A stretch of DNA of 64,000 nt, from positions 687,379 through 751,378 of the forward strand of contig CBDEGU010000010.1 in the NCBI GenBank assembly GCA_965238045.1, in the 5' to 3' direction. The notes beneath the pieces were generated by a model. The model was not told the DNA's origin, made no database searches, and saw nothing but the letters and a program-made list of their open reading frames with translations. Below, in pieces: positions 44,814 to 53,755 of this stretch (the stretch's first letter is position 1; each line of letters starts with the position of its first letter). This DNA comes from CBDEGU01 sp965238045. Lineage in GTDB: Bacteria > Acidobacteriota > Terriglobia > Bryobacterales > UBA6623. The translations under genes were made by a program, and so were the position numbers.

Positions 44814-46512
44814 AGCGCTTGATAACGAGCCTTGTGCCTCCGCACGCGAGCGTGGTTGTCATCTTGGATTGCTGCCATTCTGGCGCGGCAACTACTAAGG
44901 ATATATCGCCCACAGGAATTGAAATTCGACCAGAAGATATTGGTCGGGCCATAGCAGGGCTCACATCGGGCAGAGTTGTCTTGGCTTCCTGCGGTGGAGC
45001 TCACCTAGGCTATGAAGACGCCGACCTGAAGCACGGGGTCTTTACGTCATGCCTGCTCGACGGACTACTGGGCGAGGCAGCAGACCCTGCCGGGCTTATT
45101 ACCGTGCCGGGACTCTACGACTATATTTCTCGGCGGATGACGGATTTCAAGTTACAAACGCCAATATTTCGCGGTGACATTGCAGGGCAGCTCGTGCTGG
45201 GGCAAGGACTTGACCCACGTCGAGACCCTCTTCGGGATTCAGACCGGGCGATAGTAATAGAAAGGGAGGCTCGAAAGCATTTGCAAAACTATCAGAAGCT
45301 GGTGGCCCCAGCATTCGCCGATTTAAACGCCTGGAAGACTGAGGGCCACAAAAGTGCGTGCCAGGCCCTCGAGCCTATACTGGGCTGGTTCGAGGGGCGG
45401 ATTCGCGCCTACCCTAATCTAAAGAACCGACCGGTTTTCATGGAACAACACAATGCGGCGATGGGCCGACTTGCGAGCTTGTGTACGCTGGAGGCGGAAC
45501 TCGTAACAATCGATGGCATAGTCACTGACAAATTAGGGAGTGGCAATTTCGGAACTGTCTGGAACATCAAGCGGCCAGGTGCGGTGCCGCCCTTGGCGTA
45601 CAAAGTGTATCATTACCAGGACCTAGATGTGGGGGAAAAACTCAAACGCTTCAGGCGTGGATATGACGCGATGGCGCAGCTAGATCACCCACATATTATA
45701 AAGGTCCATAGGTTCACCAAATGTCCTGTCGGCTTTTACATGACCTTCATCGATGGACCGAACCTCCGAGATTTTACAGGGACGCTCGAGGATCCATGCA
45801 GCTTGCTGAAATGTCTTTTGACGATAGCGGAGACACTAAAACACGCTCACAAGCGCGGCGTCGTTCACAGGGATGTGAAGCCAGAGAACATCCTAATGAA
45901 ATACGAGAAATCAGTATGGCTACCGTTTCTCACTGACTTCGACTTAGCTTGGTTCTCGACTGCAACGCAGGTCACGAAAGAAGCTCGAGGTACGTGGCAA
46001 TATTCCGCTCCTGAACAGCTGGCCACTCCTACATCGGCTAGTGCTCATGCTAAGACAACGGATTCTTATTCTTTCGGTCAGCTTTGCTACTTTGCACTAA
46101 CTGGAAGCGACCCTGTTCCACTTGACATGGCTGATAACCGGGGTCGGTTAGCAGAAAAGTTACATCTTGGTTGGTTTGTAGAGGCTGCGGAAGAATTTGT
46201 TGACTTATACGTTAGCTGCACTGAACGGAATCCGAAAAAGCGGCCACTCTTCGGCGATATTTGTGAAACGCTGTTCAAGGTTTATGGGCTACTCAGCGAT
46301 ATCGCTACGTCAGACGTGTTGTCGGTTGATAGGTTCGTGAAAGAACTGGTATTTTCTATGGCCGGACTATCAAGTGATAGGAAGGGGGACGATGATTCTT
46401 TCACAACTCTGCCGGGAAAAACGAGGGTTTTAATTTCACCGGATCGTCAGAAGCACCGGACAATAGGCCTGGTGTACGATTTTCACGCGTTAGTCCCGCC
46501 GTATTTGGGCGG

Positions 46513-47549
46513 GATGGGTATTCACTTGACTCAGGTATTTTGAAATGGCCCCTACATGTTGTGGTTGTCCGTAGCGCGTGTTGCGGTGCCTCCGACCAGC
46601 GACTTGTAGGGCGCCGGTTGGACGGCGACGGCCTGCTGAACCAGGCGGTAGAAGAGCTTGCCTCGGCTTCTGGACTTGCGGCGGTTGAAGCGGAAGGTGA
46701 ATTCGTCGAGGTAGTAGTCGAGATGCTCGTGGCTGACGGCTCCTTGATGCGTACCCAGTATCCAACGCTTCAGTAACGACACCACGCGATGCACGCGGGG
46801 GAGCAGTTGAGAGGCTCGTGCCGGTTGCCCGTCCAGGTAGCTCACCTCGTGGCGATAGCCGTCGCTTTCGAGTGGCTCGTATCCCAGCCAGCCGTCCGTG
46901 TGGACCACGCTGCCGGGTTCGACCGACTCGCCGACGAAGGCCATCAAGCTGTCCCCAGAGGCGTTCGGAATCGTGCGCATCCGAACTCGTCCGATGCCGG
47001 CGCCATCTTCCTCGGCCGCTACTACAATCAGCGCTTTCGCGTCGGTTTGGCGGCCCCGCACGCCCTCCTCCAGGGCTCCTAAGTAAGTCTCGTCAACCTC
47101 AACGCGCCCGCTGAGGCGATCACGTCCGGGCCGCACCATAGCGCGCCGAAGCTTGTGCAACCAAGTCCAGGCCGTCTTGTAGCTGCCCAGGCCCAACACC
47201 CGCTGCAATCCCAATGCACTCGCCCCGTTCTTCTGGCTGGTGAGCCACCACATTGCTCGAAACCAACTCTGGAGCGGCTTGCGGGTGTCTTGAAAGATTG
47301 TGCCTGCTGTCGCCGAAGCTTGATGCCCGCAGCTTGCACACTGCAGCAGCACCGTGCGCACCGCCCAGGTTTTGTCATGCCCGCATCGCGGACAACGAAA
47401 ACCCTCCGGCCAGCGGAGTTGACACAGATACTCCCGACAGGCCTGCTCGCTAGCGAAACGCGCCTCGAACTCGGCCAAATTCCGGGGATAATCTTCCATC
47501 GCCCAAGATCCTACATCTTGGGGTCACCTGAGTCAAGTAAATACCCATC
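46513..47549 (-). mobile_element. IS1595-family element, copy E (1,037 bp)
   Basis: Target duplications TTGGGCGG at 46,505-46,512 and 47,550-47,557. It interrupts the C-terminal domain of the caspase-kinase gene about 68 codons before its stop. Confidence 0.96.
46552..47499 (-). CDS. IS1595-family transposase, intact, copy E
   Basis: 315 residues with the TAWTWLHKL variant, identical in protein sequence to copy D. It is full length with complete zinc ribbon and DDE domain. Confidence 0.93.
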   Translation of the reverse strand: MEDYPRNLAEFEARFASEQACREYLCQLRWPEGFRCPRCGHDKTWAVRTVLLQCASCGHQASATAGTIFQDTRKPLQSWFRAMWWLTSQKNGASALGLQRVLGLGSYKTAWTWLHKLRRAMVRPGRDRLSGRVEVDETYLGALEEGVRGRQTDAKALIVVAAEEDGAGIGRVRMRTIPNASGDSLMAFVGESVEPGSVVHTDGWLGYEPLESDGYRHEVSYLDGQPARASQLLPRVHRVVSLLKRWILGTHQGAVSHEHLDYYLDEFTFRFNRRKSRSRGKLFYRLVQQAVAVQPAPYKSLVGGTATRATDNHNM

Positions 47550-47835
47550 TTGGGCGGAACTGACAGCTACGAGAAAATGCGGAAGGTACTAGGAGAAAGA
47601 ATCGATCGTGTGTTGGATGAAATTCCCAACACTAGGCGGCAGGCAGGGTCGCAAGCACCATTTCAAGTTTTTGTATATCATCGGGATGTACCCTGGAGTC
47701 TAGAGGGCTTGCGTGTCAGCCGGGTTCTGATAAGTGGGGTAGTGGATGCAATCGAGGGAATGTAAAGTCGTTAATGTGTGAGTATGGGGAAACGAGGGAG
47801 AAACGAGGGGGGCGATCGGGGACAGGAAGGTGGGG

Positions 47836-48051
47836 GGTTCGAGGGACAGGCACCGTAACTCCGCAGAAGTCTCTATGACTCAGGGGTTCGAGGTACATCC
47901 ATGATGGAGGGGTTCGAGGGACAGGGGTTCGAGGGACGGTTCGAGGACGGTTCGAGTTCGAGAGGTTCGAGGGACAGTCACCCTAACTCCGTAGAAGTCA
48001 CTATTTTTCAGTACTTTACATTTTTTCTTAATCAAGGGACAGTCACTCTAA
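47836..48051. repeat. REP-like cluster of TTCGAGG and GGGACAG(T/G)CACC motifs
   Basis: GGTTCGAGGGACAG is repeated seven or so times in whole or part, several copies being followed by CACC(C/G)TAACTCC and GAAGTC. The cluster lies directly upstream of the RAYT gene, where the cognate REP sequences of such transposases are usually found. Otherwise the 47,766-48,091 spacer holds no gene. Confidence 0.65.
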
Positions 48052-48091
48052 CCCTTGACCGCCGGCCCCGCGATCTGCCACAATCTTCGCA

Positions 48092-48385
48092 GTGCCACGC
48101 ATCGCGCGCGTGGTCGCGGCGGGTGTGCCGCACCACATCACCCAGCGGGGGAACAACCGCCAACAAATCTTCTTCAGCGACCGGGATCGTCGCTTCTACC
48201 TCACGCTCCTGCGCGGCCACGCCGAGCGGCACGGCCCGCGGGTGCTCGGCTGGTGCCTGATGCCACACCACGTCCACCTGGTGGCCATCCCCGAGCACGA
48301 GCGTTCGCTGGCCCGCGCTCTGGGCCGCGCGCATTATGAATACGCGATCTACCTCAATCACGAGCGGGAACGAAGCGGTCACCTG
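48092..48385 (+). pseudogene. REP-associated tyrosine transposase (RAYT, IS200-like), truncated
   Basis: The GTG-started frame reads MPRIARVVAAGVPHHITQRG, NNRQQIFFSDRDRRFYLTLL, then the HUH motif MPHHVHLV and RALGRAHYEYAIYLNHERER followed by SGHL. In intact family members this is followed by WxxRF, the catalytic tyrosine helix and RNPVRA. Here the frame instead enters TTCGAGG repeat sequence after the codon at 48,383, so the catalytic Tyr half is missing. About 98 residues remain of a usual 180-250. Confidence 0.85.
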
Positions 48386-48452
48386 GGGGTTCGAGGGACG
48401 GGGGTTCGAGGGGGGGGCGAGGGGGTTCGAGGGACAGGCACCCTAACTCTCG
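48386..48452. repeat. TTCGAGG/GGGACAGGCACCCTAAC repeats inserted in the RAYT gene
   Basis: Three TTCGAGG units and one full GGGACAGGCACCCTAACTC unit, the same sequences as in the cluster upstream of the gene. They begin exactly where homology to RAYT proteins stops. Confidence 0.7.
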
Positions 48453-49285
48453 CCGCACGAACGGCAGTGAGTCACAGAGCACGAGTCATGGATTCAGCAG
48501 GGGTACAAAAAGGCTGACCGCCCCGAAGCGAAGGTGTTCCGTTCGGCCGCGGGCCGAGGGACCGGTTCCCCATACCCGGCTCACGAGATAACAAAATATC
48601 TAAGCGGCGCCCTCACAACAACATCCATCCGTCAGCCCCTGCCAACCCCACCCCCCTGCGGTAAGCTGGCTGCGAATGCCAGGATACGAATATACTGTTC
48701 CAGCCAGCCCAGCGCCAGAATGCCCAAATACGAAGATATACTGCGTCGGCCAGCCGTGCATCCCTGCCCCCGCGCCCCGCCAGCAAGCAACCAACCCAGC
48801 GCAACCGGCAAAACAAGAACTACCAAACACACCAAATCTCGCCGAACCAACTCTAAATCAACAACTTGTAGGCCCAGGATCTCCGCGGACGCATAGCGCG
48901 AATCTCGGTTTTGAGATCCGCGGCTTTTCCTGCCCCCGCCACCGCCTCTCCCCCAAGAAACCCCACGCAACGAATTTCACCAAACAGGTATGCCAAACGA
49001 ACCCAATTCCCATCTCCAGCGACAACGCACTCGCCCCCGCCACCGGTGGCCCGCCACCGCCCGTCACCCAAAAAACCCACCCCGGCCCAAATCGCCGAAA
49101 ATCGAACTACCAAACAGACCCAATTCCTAAAAACCAGTCTAAATCAATATTTTACAGCCACCTGCCCCTGACCGAATCGCAGATCTCCCCAGGGCCGTGG
49201 CAATCGAAAACCACCGTAGCGCGGCTCGAAGAGACCCGCGGCTTTTCCTGGCCCGCCGAGCGATTAATCCCCCAATCTCCCGCGC
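48453..49285. other. Non-coding, C- and A-rich degenerate repeat region
   Basis: No believable gene, although one frame stays open from 48,676 because of low-complexity composition. An imperfect direct repeat of roughly 300 bases is visible: motifs CTAAATCAA, GCGGCTTTTCCTG and CCAAACAGACCCAATTCC (or ACGAACCC) occur in the same order around 48,851-49,015 and 49,114-49,250. Origin unknown. Confidence 0.4.
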
Positions 49286-49381
49286 CCGCCAAGCTCCGTA
49301 GGAGCGACACATCGAACAGCCTGGGGCGTGAGCCCCAGGACCACAGGCCGAAAACAGTCAGCCCCGGCAGGGGCGGCACAC
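49286..49381. repeat. Copy of the multi-hairpin repeat, cut by IS256 copy 2
   Basis: Contains AGCTCCGTAGGAGC, CCTGGGGCGTGAGCCCCAGG and GCCCCGGCAGGGGC in the same order and spacing as the array at 18.5-19.1 kb. It is interrupted just after the third hairpin by the insertion. Confidence 0.8.
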
Positions 49382-50829
49382 GAGAGTGTCCCAATCGTAG
49401 TTGAGGGTTTGTAGGGCGGCGGCGTAAAAGAGCATTGTACTAGGCAGCCTTTGCTGCTGTGGCCTTGGCCGGATTGAGGATGGCGTCGAGCATCCACAGA
49501 TCCTTGTAACCCATGATCTTGCGGAAGCTTTTCTCGGTATCGAGGAATGCAGCCGTGGCCCAGCGACACACCATGGCCGCGTCCTTCCAGCGGGTCACTC
49601 GCCGCGTTCTCCGCCGCACCCCGGCGTTAGGAGACTCGACGATGTTCGTCGTCGCCAGGCAGCGATGCAGCGACGGCGGCGCACCCAGGCGGTTGATGGT
49701 GAAACACTCCTCCATGCCTTCGCGCAAACTCACCGCCGCCTCGGGCCAGTCACCCTCGTACCACTGGGCTAGCTTCTCCAGCCGCGCTTGTCCATCTTGG
49801 GCTCCCAGCCGCCAGGCGGCCCGGATCGCCGCTTTGGCCTGATCGCGCTCGGCCTTAGGCAGCCGCTCGACGACATTGCGCAGCTTGTGAGCACGGCAGC
49901 GCTGCACCGGAACTTTGCCGAAGACCCGCCGCACCGCCGCCCGCAGGGCCTTCGATCCATCGAGCACGAAGAGCCTGTTTTTCTCCGTCGATACTCCCCG
50001 CTCGACCATGCCCCTCAGCAAGTCTTCGGCGGCGGCTGTGCTCTCAGTGGCGGCGTGCTGCAATCCCAGCACATGTTTGTTGCCCTGACGGTCTACGCCC
50101 ACCGCTGCAAGCACTACATGATCTGCGAAGATCAAACCGTCCACGTAGATCACCAGCAGATCCAACTCATCCAGGCGCCGCGTGAGCACTTCGTCGATGC
50201 TCTTTTCGGCGGCCTCGACTGCCTCCCGGCTGACGGCGGATTTCGACACCCCGGCCGTGCCGGCCATTGCGCCAATCACCCCGGCATAGTTGCGCGTCGA
50301 GACGCCCTTCATCAGAATGTCGAGCATGCGCGCGCCGAGGCGTTCGTCGTCCTGCATCGCTTCGTAAGCGGGCACTTTGACCTCGCCGCCGGAGCGTTTG
50401 CGCAGTCTGGGTTTGCTGACGCGCAGTTTGCGGTTGCTGAGCTTGACGCGACCGGGCTGGCGGCCCCAGCGGACCACATCGCCGCGGCGCTTCTTGCCGG
50501 GCTGGGAAAGTTTTCCACCGGTAACTTGCTGCGCCGACAGTTCCAGCACGGCTTGAATGGCGGCGCGGCCGGTGACGTCGATAACCTCGTCGACGGCTCC
50601 GCGGCACTGCTCGACCAGTTCAACCAAGGGCAGCATGAGTTGGGAGTTTTGGCTGAGCAGGCGGGTGAGGTCGTTGGGGCTGACTGGCTGTTGCTTCGCG
50701 GAATCCAGAATGTGATATCGTTTCTTCACGGCGGTTCTCCTTTGTGGTGAAAGGTTTGCTCGATTCTCTCAGAGAACCGGGCTTGAGAACCGCCGCCCTT
50801 CCACCTTCAACTAGATTCGGGACAATCTC
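49382..50829 (-). mobile_element. IS256-family element, copy 2 (1,448 bp)
   Basis: Same ends and length as copy 1, with target duplications CGGCACAC at 49,374-49,381 and 50,830-50,837. The insertion target is the tail of a multi-hairpin repeat. Confidence 0.95.
49440..50729 (-). CDS. IS256-family (mutator-type) transposase, intact
   Basis: 429 residues, the same protein as the transposase at 34,900-36,189, with all catalytic residues. Two apparently identical copies 14.5 kb apart indicate recent transposition. Confidence 0.93.
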   Translation of the reverse strand: MKKRYHILDSAKQQPVSPNDLTRLLSQNSQLMLPLVELVEQCRGAVDEVIDVTGRAAIQAVLELSAQQVTGGKLSQPGKKRRGDVVRWGRQPGRVKLSNRKLRVSKPRLRKRSGGEVKVPAYEAMQDDERLGARMLDILMKGVSTRNYAGVIGAMAGTAGVSKSAVSREAVEAAEKSIDEVLTRRLDELDLLVIYVDGLIFADHVVLAAVGVDRQGNKHVLGLQHAATESTAAAEDLLRGMVERGVSTEKNRLFVLDGSKALRAAVRRVFGKVPVQRCRAHKLRNVVERLPKAERDQAKAAIRAAWRLGAQDGQARLEKLAQWYEGDWPEAAVSLREGMEECFTINRLGAPPSLHRCLATTNIVESPNAGVRRRTRRVTRWKDAAMVCRWATAAFLDTEKSFRKIMGYKDLWMLDAILNPAKATAAKAA

Positions 50830-50837
50830 CGGCACAC

Positions 50838-52062
50838 ACCCCTTCACCACAAATACCGCTCATCGGGCCGCGGAATCCACCGCTGGAATCCACAGCAGCG
50901 ATACCCCAAATCCCCCGCCCCCCGTGTCACGAGATTCCTATCCCACCAAATCAACAACATACGCGAAAATCCCCCCAAAACACTTGACACCCCGTGCTAG
51001 CCTATACCCGTAACGACCGGAAAGGATAGATCACCGCGATCCCCCGACCGTTTCCTGGCCAGGACAGAAAGCTCGCCCCGCGATTCACAACCTCCTCGAA
51101 TCACAGAGGAGAGGGTAACCGCAGAGGCGGGTCTTCGGACGGCTCTCGAAAGTGGACATCCACCGCGAAGGGCTACGAGCGCAGTCGTGCACCATCGCCG
51201 CGCGGAACAACTGCGCGACGTGACCGCGCGAGAGAACCCTTCGCCCGGAACCGCCTGCAACTTCCGGCTGGGGCGGCTCGCCGGGATCACATAGTCGGAA
51301 CGAGAGGCGTCTCTCACTTTTTTGAAATTGTTTTGAATTTGAAAAAGAAGCACGACGAAGAACGAAGCCAGCAACCCCAGCCAGCCAGCAACCTCAGCCA
51401 CCCACCCAACCCATCCGCCAGACCATGCACCGGCGGTAGGGGCGAGACACCGTCGAGCCCCTCAACCCGCCCGCGGCCGTCCAAGAATCCGAAAATCCGG
51501 GCAAATCCGGACAAAACGACGCCCAAGAGCCTTTCCCCGCCCCAACCTCAGCCGCTTCCCTCACAAAAAAAACCCAAAAAATCCCCAAAAACCGGGCATT
51601 ACCGGACAAAACAGACCCCATCCCAGCCGCTGCTCGATAAACCCAGTTTTCCGGCTTCGCTGCGAGAACTTCAGAGGCGCCGGCAGAAGTAGCACCCTGA
51701 ACCCCACTGTCGCTGGTTACTGCGGGCGGCTGAGTTTGGCGGCTGGGGAACGTCTGTAAACCACTGAGCCTGCAACGGGAAAGTGGCGGAGAGAGAGGGA
51801 TTCGAACTTTCCATCATATTGATTGCATGTAAGTTATTGATTCTACAAAGGGGCAGAAGCGTCGAAAAGGTGGAAAAGGCATAGTCGTGGCACATTTCTG
51901 GCACAGTGATCGGCGCGCGCTCCTGACGGATCCAGAATTCTCTCGGTCCAGCGCCGGCATGATTGCGGCGCAGTTGTCGCTGTGCAATATTGCACGGATA
52001 GGACACGGGCCCAAAGACCACCTGCTAGGATGAGTCCCGACCGGTATCGTAGGACCATTGCT
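50838..52062. other. Long non-coding stretch
   Basis: About 1.2 kb without a convincing gene. The first half contains CACTTGACACCCCGTG followed by CCTATACCC near 50,980-51,008, which is promoter-like but with a poor spacer. The middle has a run of A-rich and C-rich simple sequence (51,320-51,640). A perfect GTGCAATATTGCAC palindrome lies at 51,982. It may be the relic of decayed elements. Confidence 0.4.
51982..51995. other. Palindrome GTGCAATATTGCAC
   Basis: A perfect 14-base palindrome. Two near relatives with the same GTGCAA/TTGCAC arms lie at 54,374 and 54,547. Confidence 0.5.
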
Positions 52063-52137
52063 ATGAGCGAAGACGTAATCGAGTTCCGTCGTCCGCCCGT
52101 GACTCTCGACGAATTGCTCTTCTCTTTTTATGTCTTT
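52063..52137 (+). pseudogene. Short upstream frame broken by IS1595 copy F
   Basis: An ATG-started frame of 25 codons (SEDVIEFRRPPVTLDELLFS) runs into the insertion. After removal of the element it would stop after 42 codons and overlap the following zinc-ribbon gene. It may be a small leader or upstream gene; the evidence is thin. Confidence 0.3.
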
Positions 52138-53127
52138 GATGGGTATTCACTTGACTCAGGTATTTTGAAATAGCCCCTACATGTTGTGGTTGTCCGTAGC
52201 ATGTGTTGCGGTGCCTCCGACCAGCGACTTGTAGGGCACCGGTTGGACGGCGACGGCCTGCTGCACCAGGCGGTAGAAGAGCTTGCCTCGACTTCTGGAC
52301 TTGCGGCGGTTGAAGCGGAAGGTGAATTCGTCGAGGTAGGAGTCGAGATGCTCGTGGCTGACGGCTCCTTGATGCGTACCCAGTATCCAGCGCTTCAGCA
52401 ACGACACCACGCGATGAACGCGGGGGAGCAGTTCCGAGGCCCGCGCCGGTTGCCCGTCCAGGTAGCTCACCTCGTGGCGATAGCCGTCGCTTTCGAGTGG
52501 CCCGTAACCCAGCCAACCGTCGGTGTGGACCACGCTGCCGGGTTCGACCGACTCGCCAACGAAGGCCATCAAGCTGTCCCCGGAGGCGTTCGGAATCGTG
52601 CGCATCCGAATTCGTCCGATGCCTGCGCCATCTTCCTCGGCCGCTACTGCAATCAGCGCTTTCGCGTCGGTTTGGCGGCCCCGCACGCCCTCCTCCAGGG
52701 CTCCTAAGTAGGTCTCGTCAACCTCAACGCGCCCGCTGAGCCGGTCGCGTCCGGGCCGTACCATAGCGCGCCGGAGCTTGTGCAACCAAGTCCAGGCCGT
52801 CTTGTAGCTGCCCAGGCCCAACGCTCGTTGCAATCCCAGTGCGCTGGCCCCGTTCTTCTGGCTGGTGAGCCACCACATGGCTCGAAACCAGCTCTGGAGC
52901 GGTTTGCGGGTGTCTTGAAATAAGCAGCACCGTGCGTACCGCCCAGGTTTTGTCATGCCCGCATCGCGGACAACGAAAACCCTCCGGCCAGCGGAGTTGA
53001 CACAGATACTCCCGACAGGCCTGCTCGTTGGCGAAACGCGCCTCGACCTCGGCCAGATTCCGCGGATAATCTTCCATTTTCCAAGATCCTACATCTTGTG
53101 GTCACCTGAGTCAAGTGAATACCCATC
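52138..53127 (-). mobile_element. IS1595-family element, copy F, internally deleted (990 bp)
   Basis: Both ends are present (right end with G for A: CAAGTGAATACCC). Target duplications ATGTCTTT lie at 52,130-52,137 and 53,128-53,135. It is 47 bp shorter than the other copies and carries many more base differences, so it is an older or different lineage. Confidence 0.93.
52177..53077 (-). pseudogene. IS1595-family transposase of copy F, frameshifted by a 47-bp deletion
   Basis: The N-terminal part (MEDYPRNLAEVEARFANEQA) and the DDE part (from SWFRAMWWLTSQKNGASALG) are in different frames because the segment encoding the second cysteine pair (CASCGHQ) has been lost near 52,920. Inactive unless supplied in trans. 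Confidence 0.88.
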
Positions 53128-53739
53128 ATGTCTTTTTATGGTTCCGAGAAGAATGCACCGGATACCTGCCCCAAGTGCGGGAGCGATGAGATGGCTCCTG
53201 TTGAAAGCGGCCATGCTTATATGGAAGAGCTGGCCAGGGATGGCAAGATTGTTTACAGAGTGGTACCGCTCAGGCCGATCGAATGGTGCTGCGAGGGCTG
53301 CGGATATCGATGGCCGGAAAAGGACCCTGAGGACCCTGAAGAGGAGAAGCAGCGGGAAGCGAGACAGCACTCTGAGCGGATCGAACACTCGCTGAAGACG
53401 TACGATCGCTTGACGGCGCTGGCAAGAGAGGCTCCAAAATATCCCTCTGCATTCGTCGATCGGGTGCTGAAACGAACCACCCGTCCTGGCGACCGCAGTT
53501 ACGGAGTGCGCTTCCCGTGGGGACGAGCGATTGTTGAGAAGACGACCCAGCTTGTCCGCGAGGCGGGGGCACCAGAGTTCGGCGTATGGATACCTGAACA
53601 CTGGAACGACCCGCCTTCGGATGCGGCCGAGCGGGAGGATGAAGCAGTCGCCATGGCTTTGCGTCACGAGAGGAAACATGGAGACGGTCCGTACACGGCG
53701 CACGCGCGATTTCGGTTGCACAAACAAAGCCGTCCGTAG
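53128..53739 (+). CDS. Zinc-ribbon protein of unknown function
   Basis: A 203-residue protein whose N-terminal third is a zinc ribbon with paired cysteines, DTCPKCGSDEM and WCCEGCGYRWPE, followed by an acidic helix (EDPEEEKQREARQHSERIEH) and a mixed C-terminal domain (DRSYGVRFPWGRAIVEKTTQ). The family is not recognised. Its ATG is the first triplet of the target duplication of IS1595 copy F, so the original upstream region lies on the far side of the element and the gene may have lost its promoter and ribosome site. A second small zinc-finger gene follows 16 bases downstream. Confidence 0.6.
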   Translation: MSFYGSEKNAPDTCPKCGSDEMAPVESGHAYMEELARDGKIVYRVVPLRPIEWCCEGCGYRWPEKDPEDPEEEKQREARQHSERIEHSLKTYDRLTALAREAPKYPSAFVDRVLKRTTRPGDRSYGVRFPWGRAIVEKTTQLVREAGAPEFGVWIPEHWNDPPSDAAEREDEAVAMALRHERKHGDGPYTAHARFRLHKQSRP

Positions 53740-53755
53740 AGGATAAAATATAACC

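Larger units (their letters stand above)
43453..47765 (+). pseudogene. Caspase-like protease / Ser-Thr protein kinase fusion, interrupted by IS1595 copies D and E
   Basis: Joining 43,453-43,776, 44,822-46,512 and 47,558-47,765 gives one uninterrupted 740-residue frame. Residues 1-200 are a caspase (C14) domain: start ALVVGIDSYPD, catalytic His78 in YFSGHG, Cys126 in VVVILDCCHSG, then VVLASCGGAHLGYED. A helical linker leads to a protein kinase domain at about 340-590: glycine loop LGSGNFGTVW (G347-G352), Lys369, HRDVKPEN with Asp459, DFD at 480-482 in place of DFG, and SAPEQL. The last 140 residues are unrecognised. GGAGG precedes the ATG by about 9 bases. GC content is visibly lower than in host genes, which suggests transfer. 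The role is plausibly abortive-infection-like signalling, by inference only. Confidence 0.85.

Noticed and set aside
47775..48452. A CRISPR array suggested by recurrent TTCGAGG units
   Set aside because: Spacing is irregular, spacers are absent or 1-20 bases, and no cas gene is present; the units fit REP-like repeats next to a RAYT gene.
48676..49404. A 242-codon frame rich in P, N, Q and T
   Set aside because: Low-complexity translation of degenerate repeats that runs into a hairpin repeat and the IS256 end; no ribosome site.
51333..51692. A 119-codon frame in the A/C-rich non-coding stretch
   Set aside because: Simple-sequence composition (KKK, PPQPQP) without conserved features or a ribosome site.
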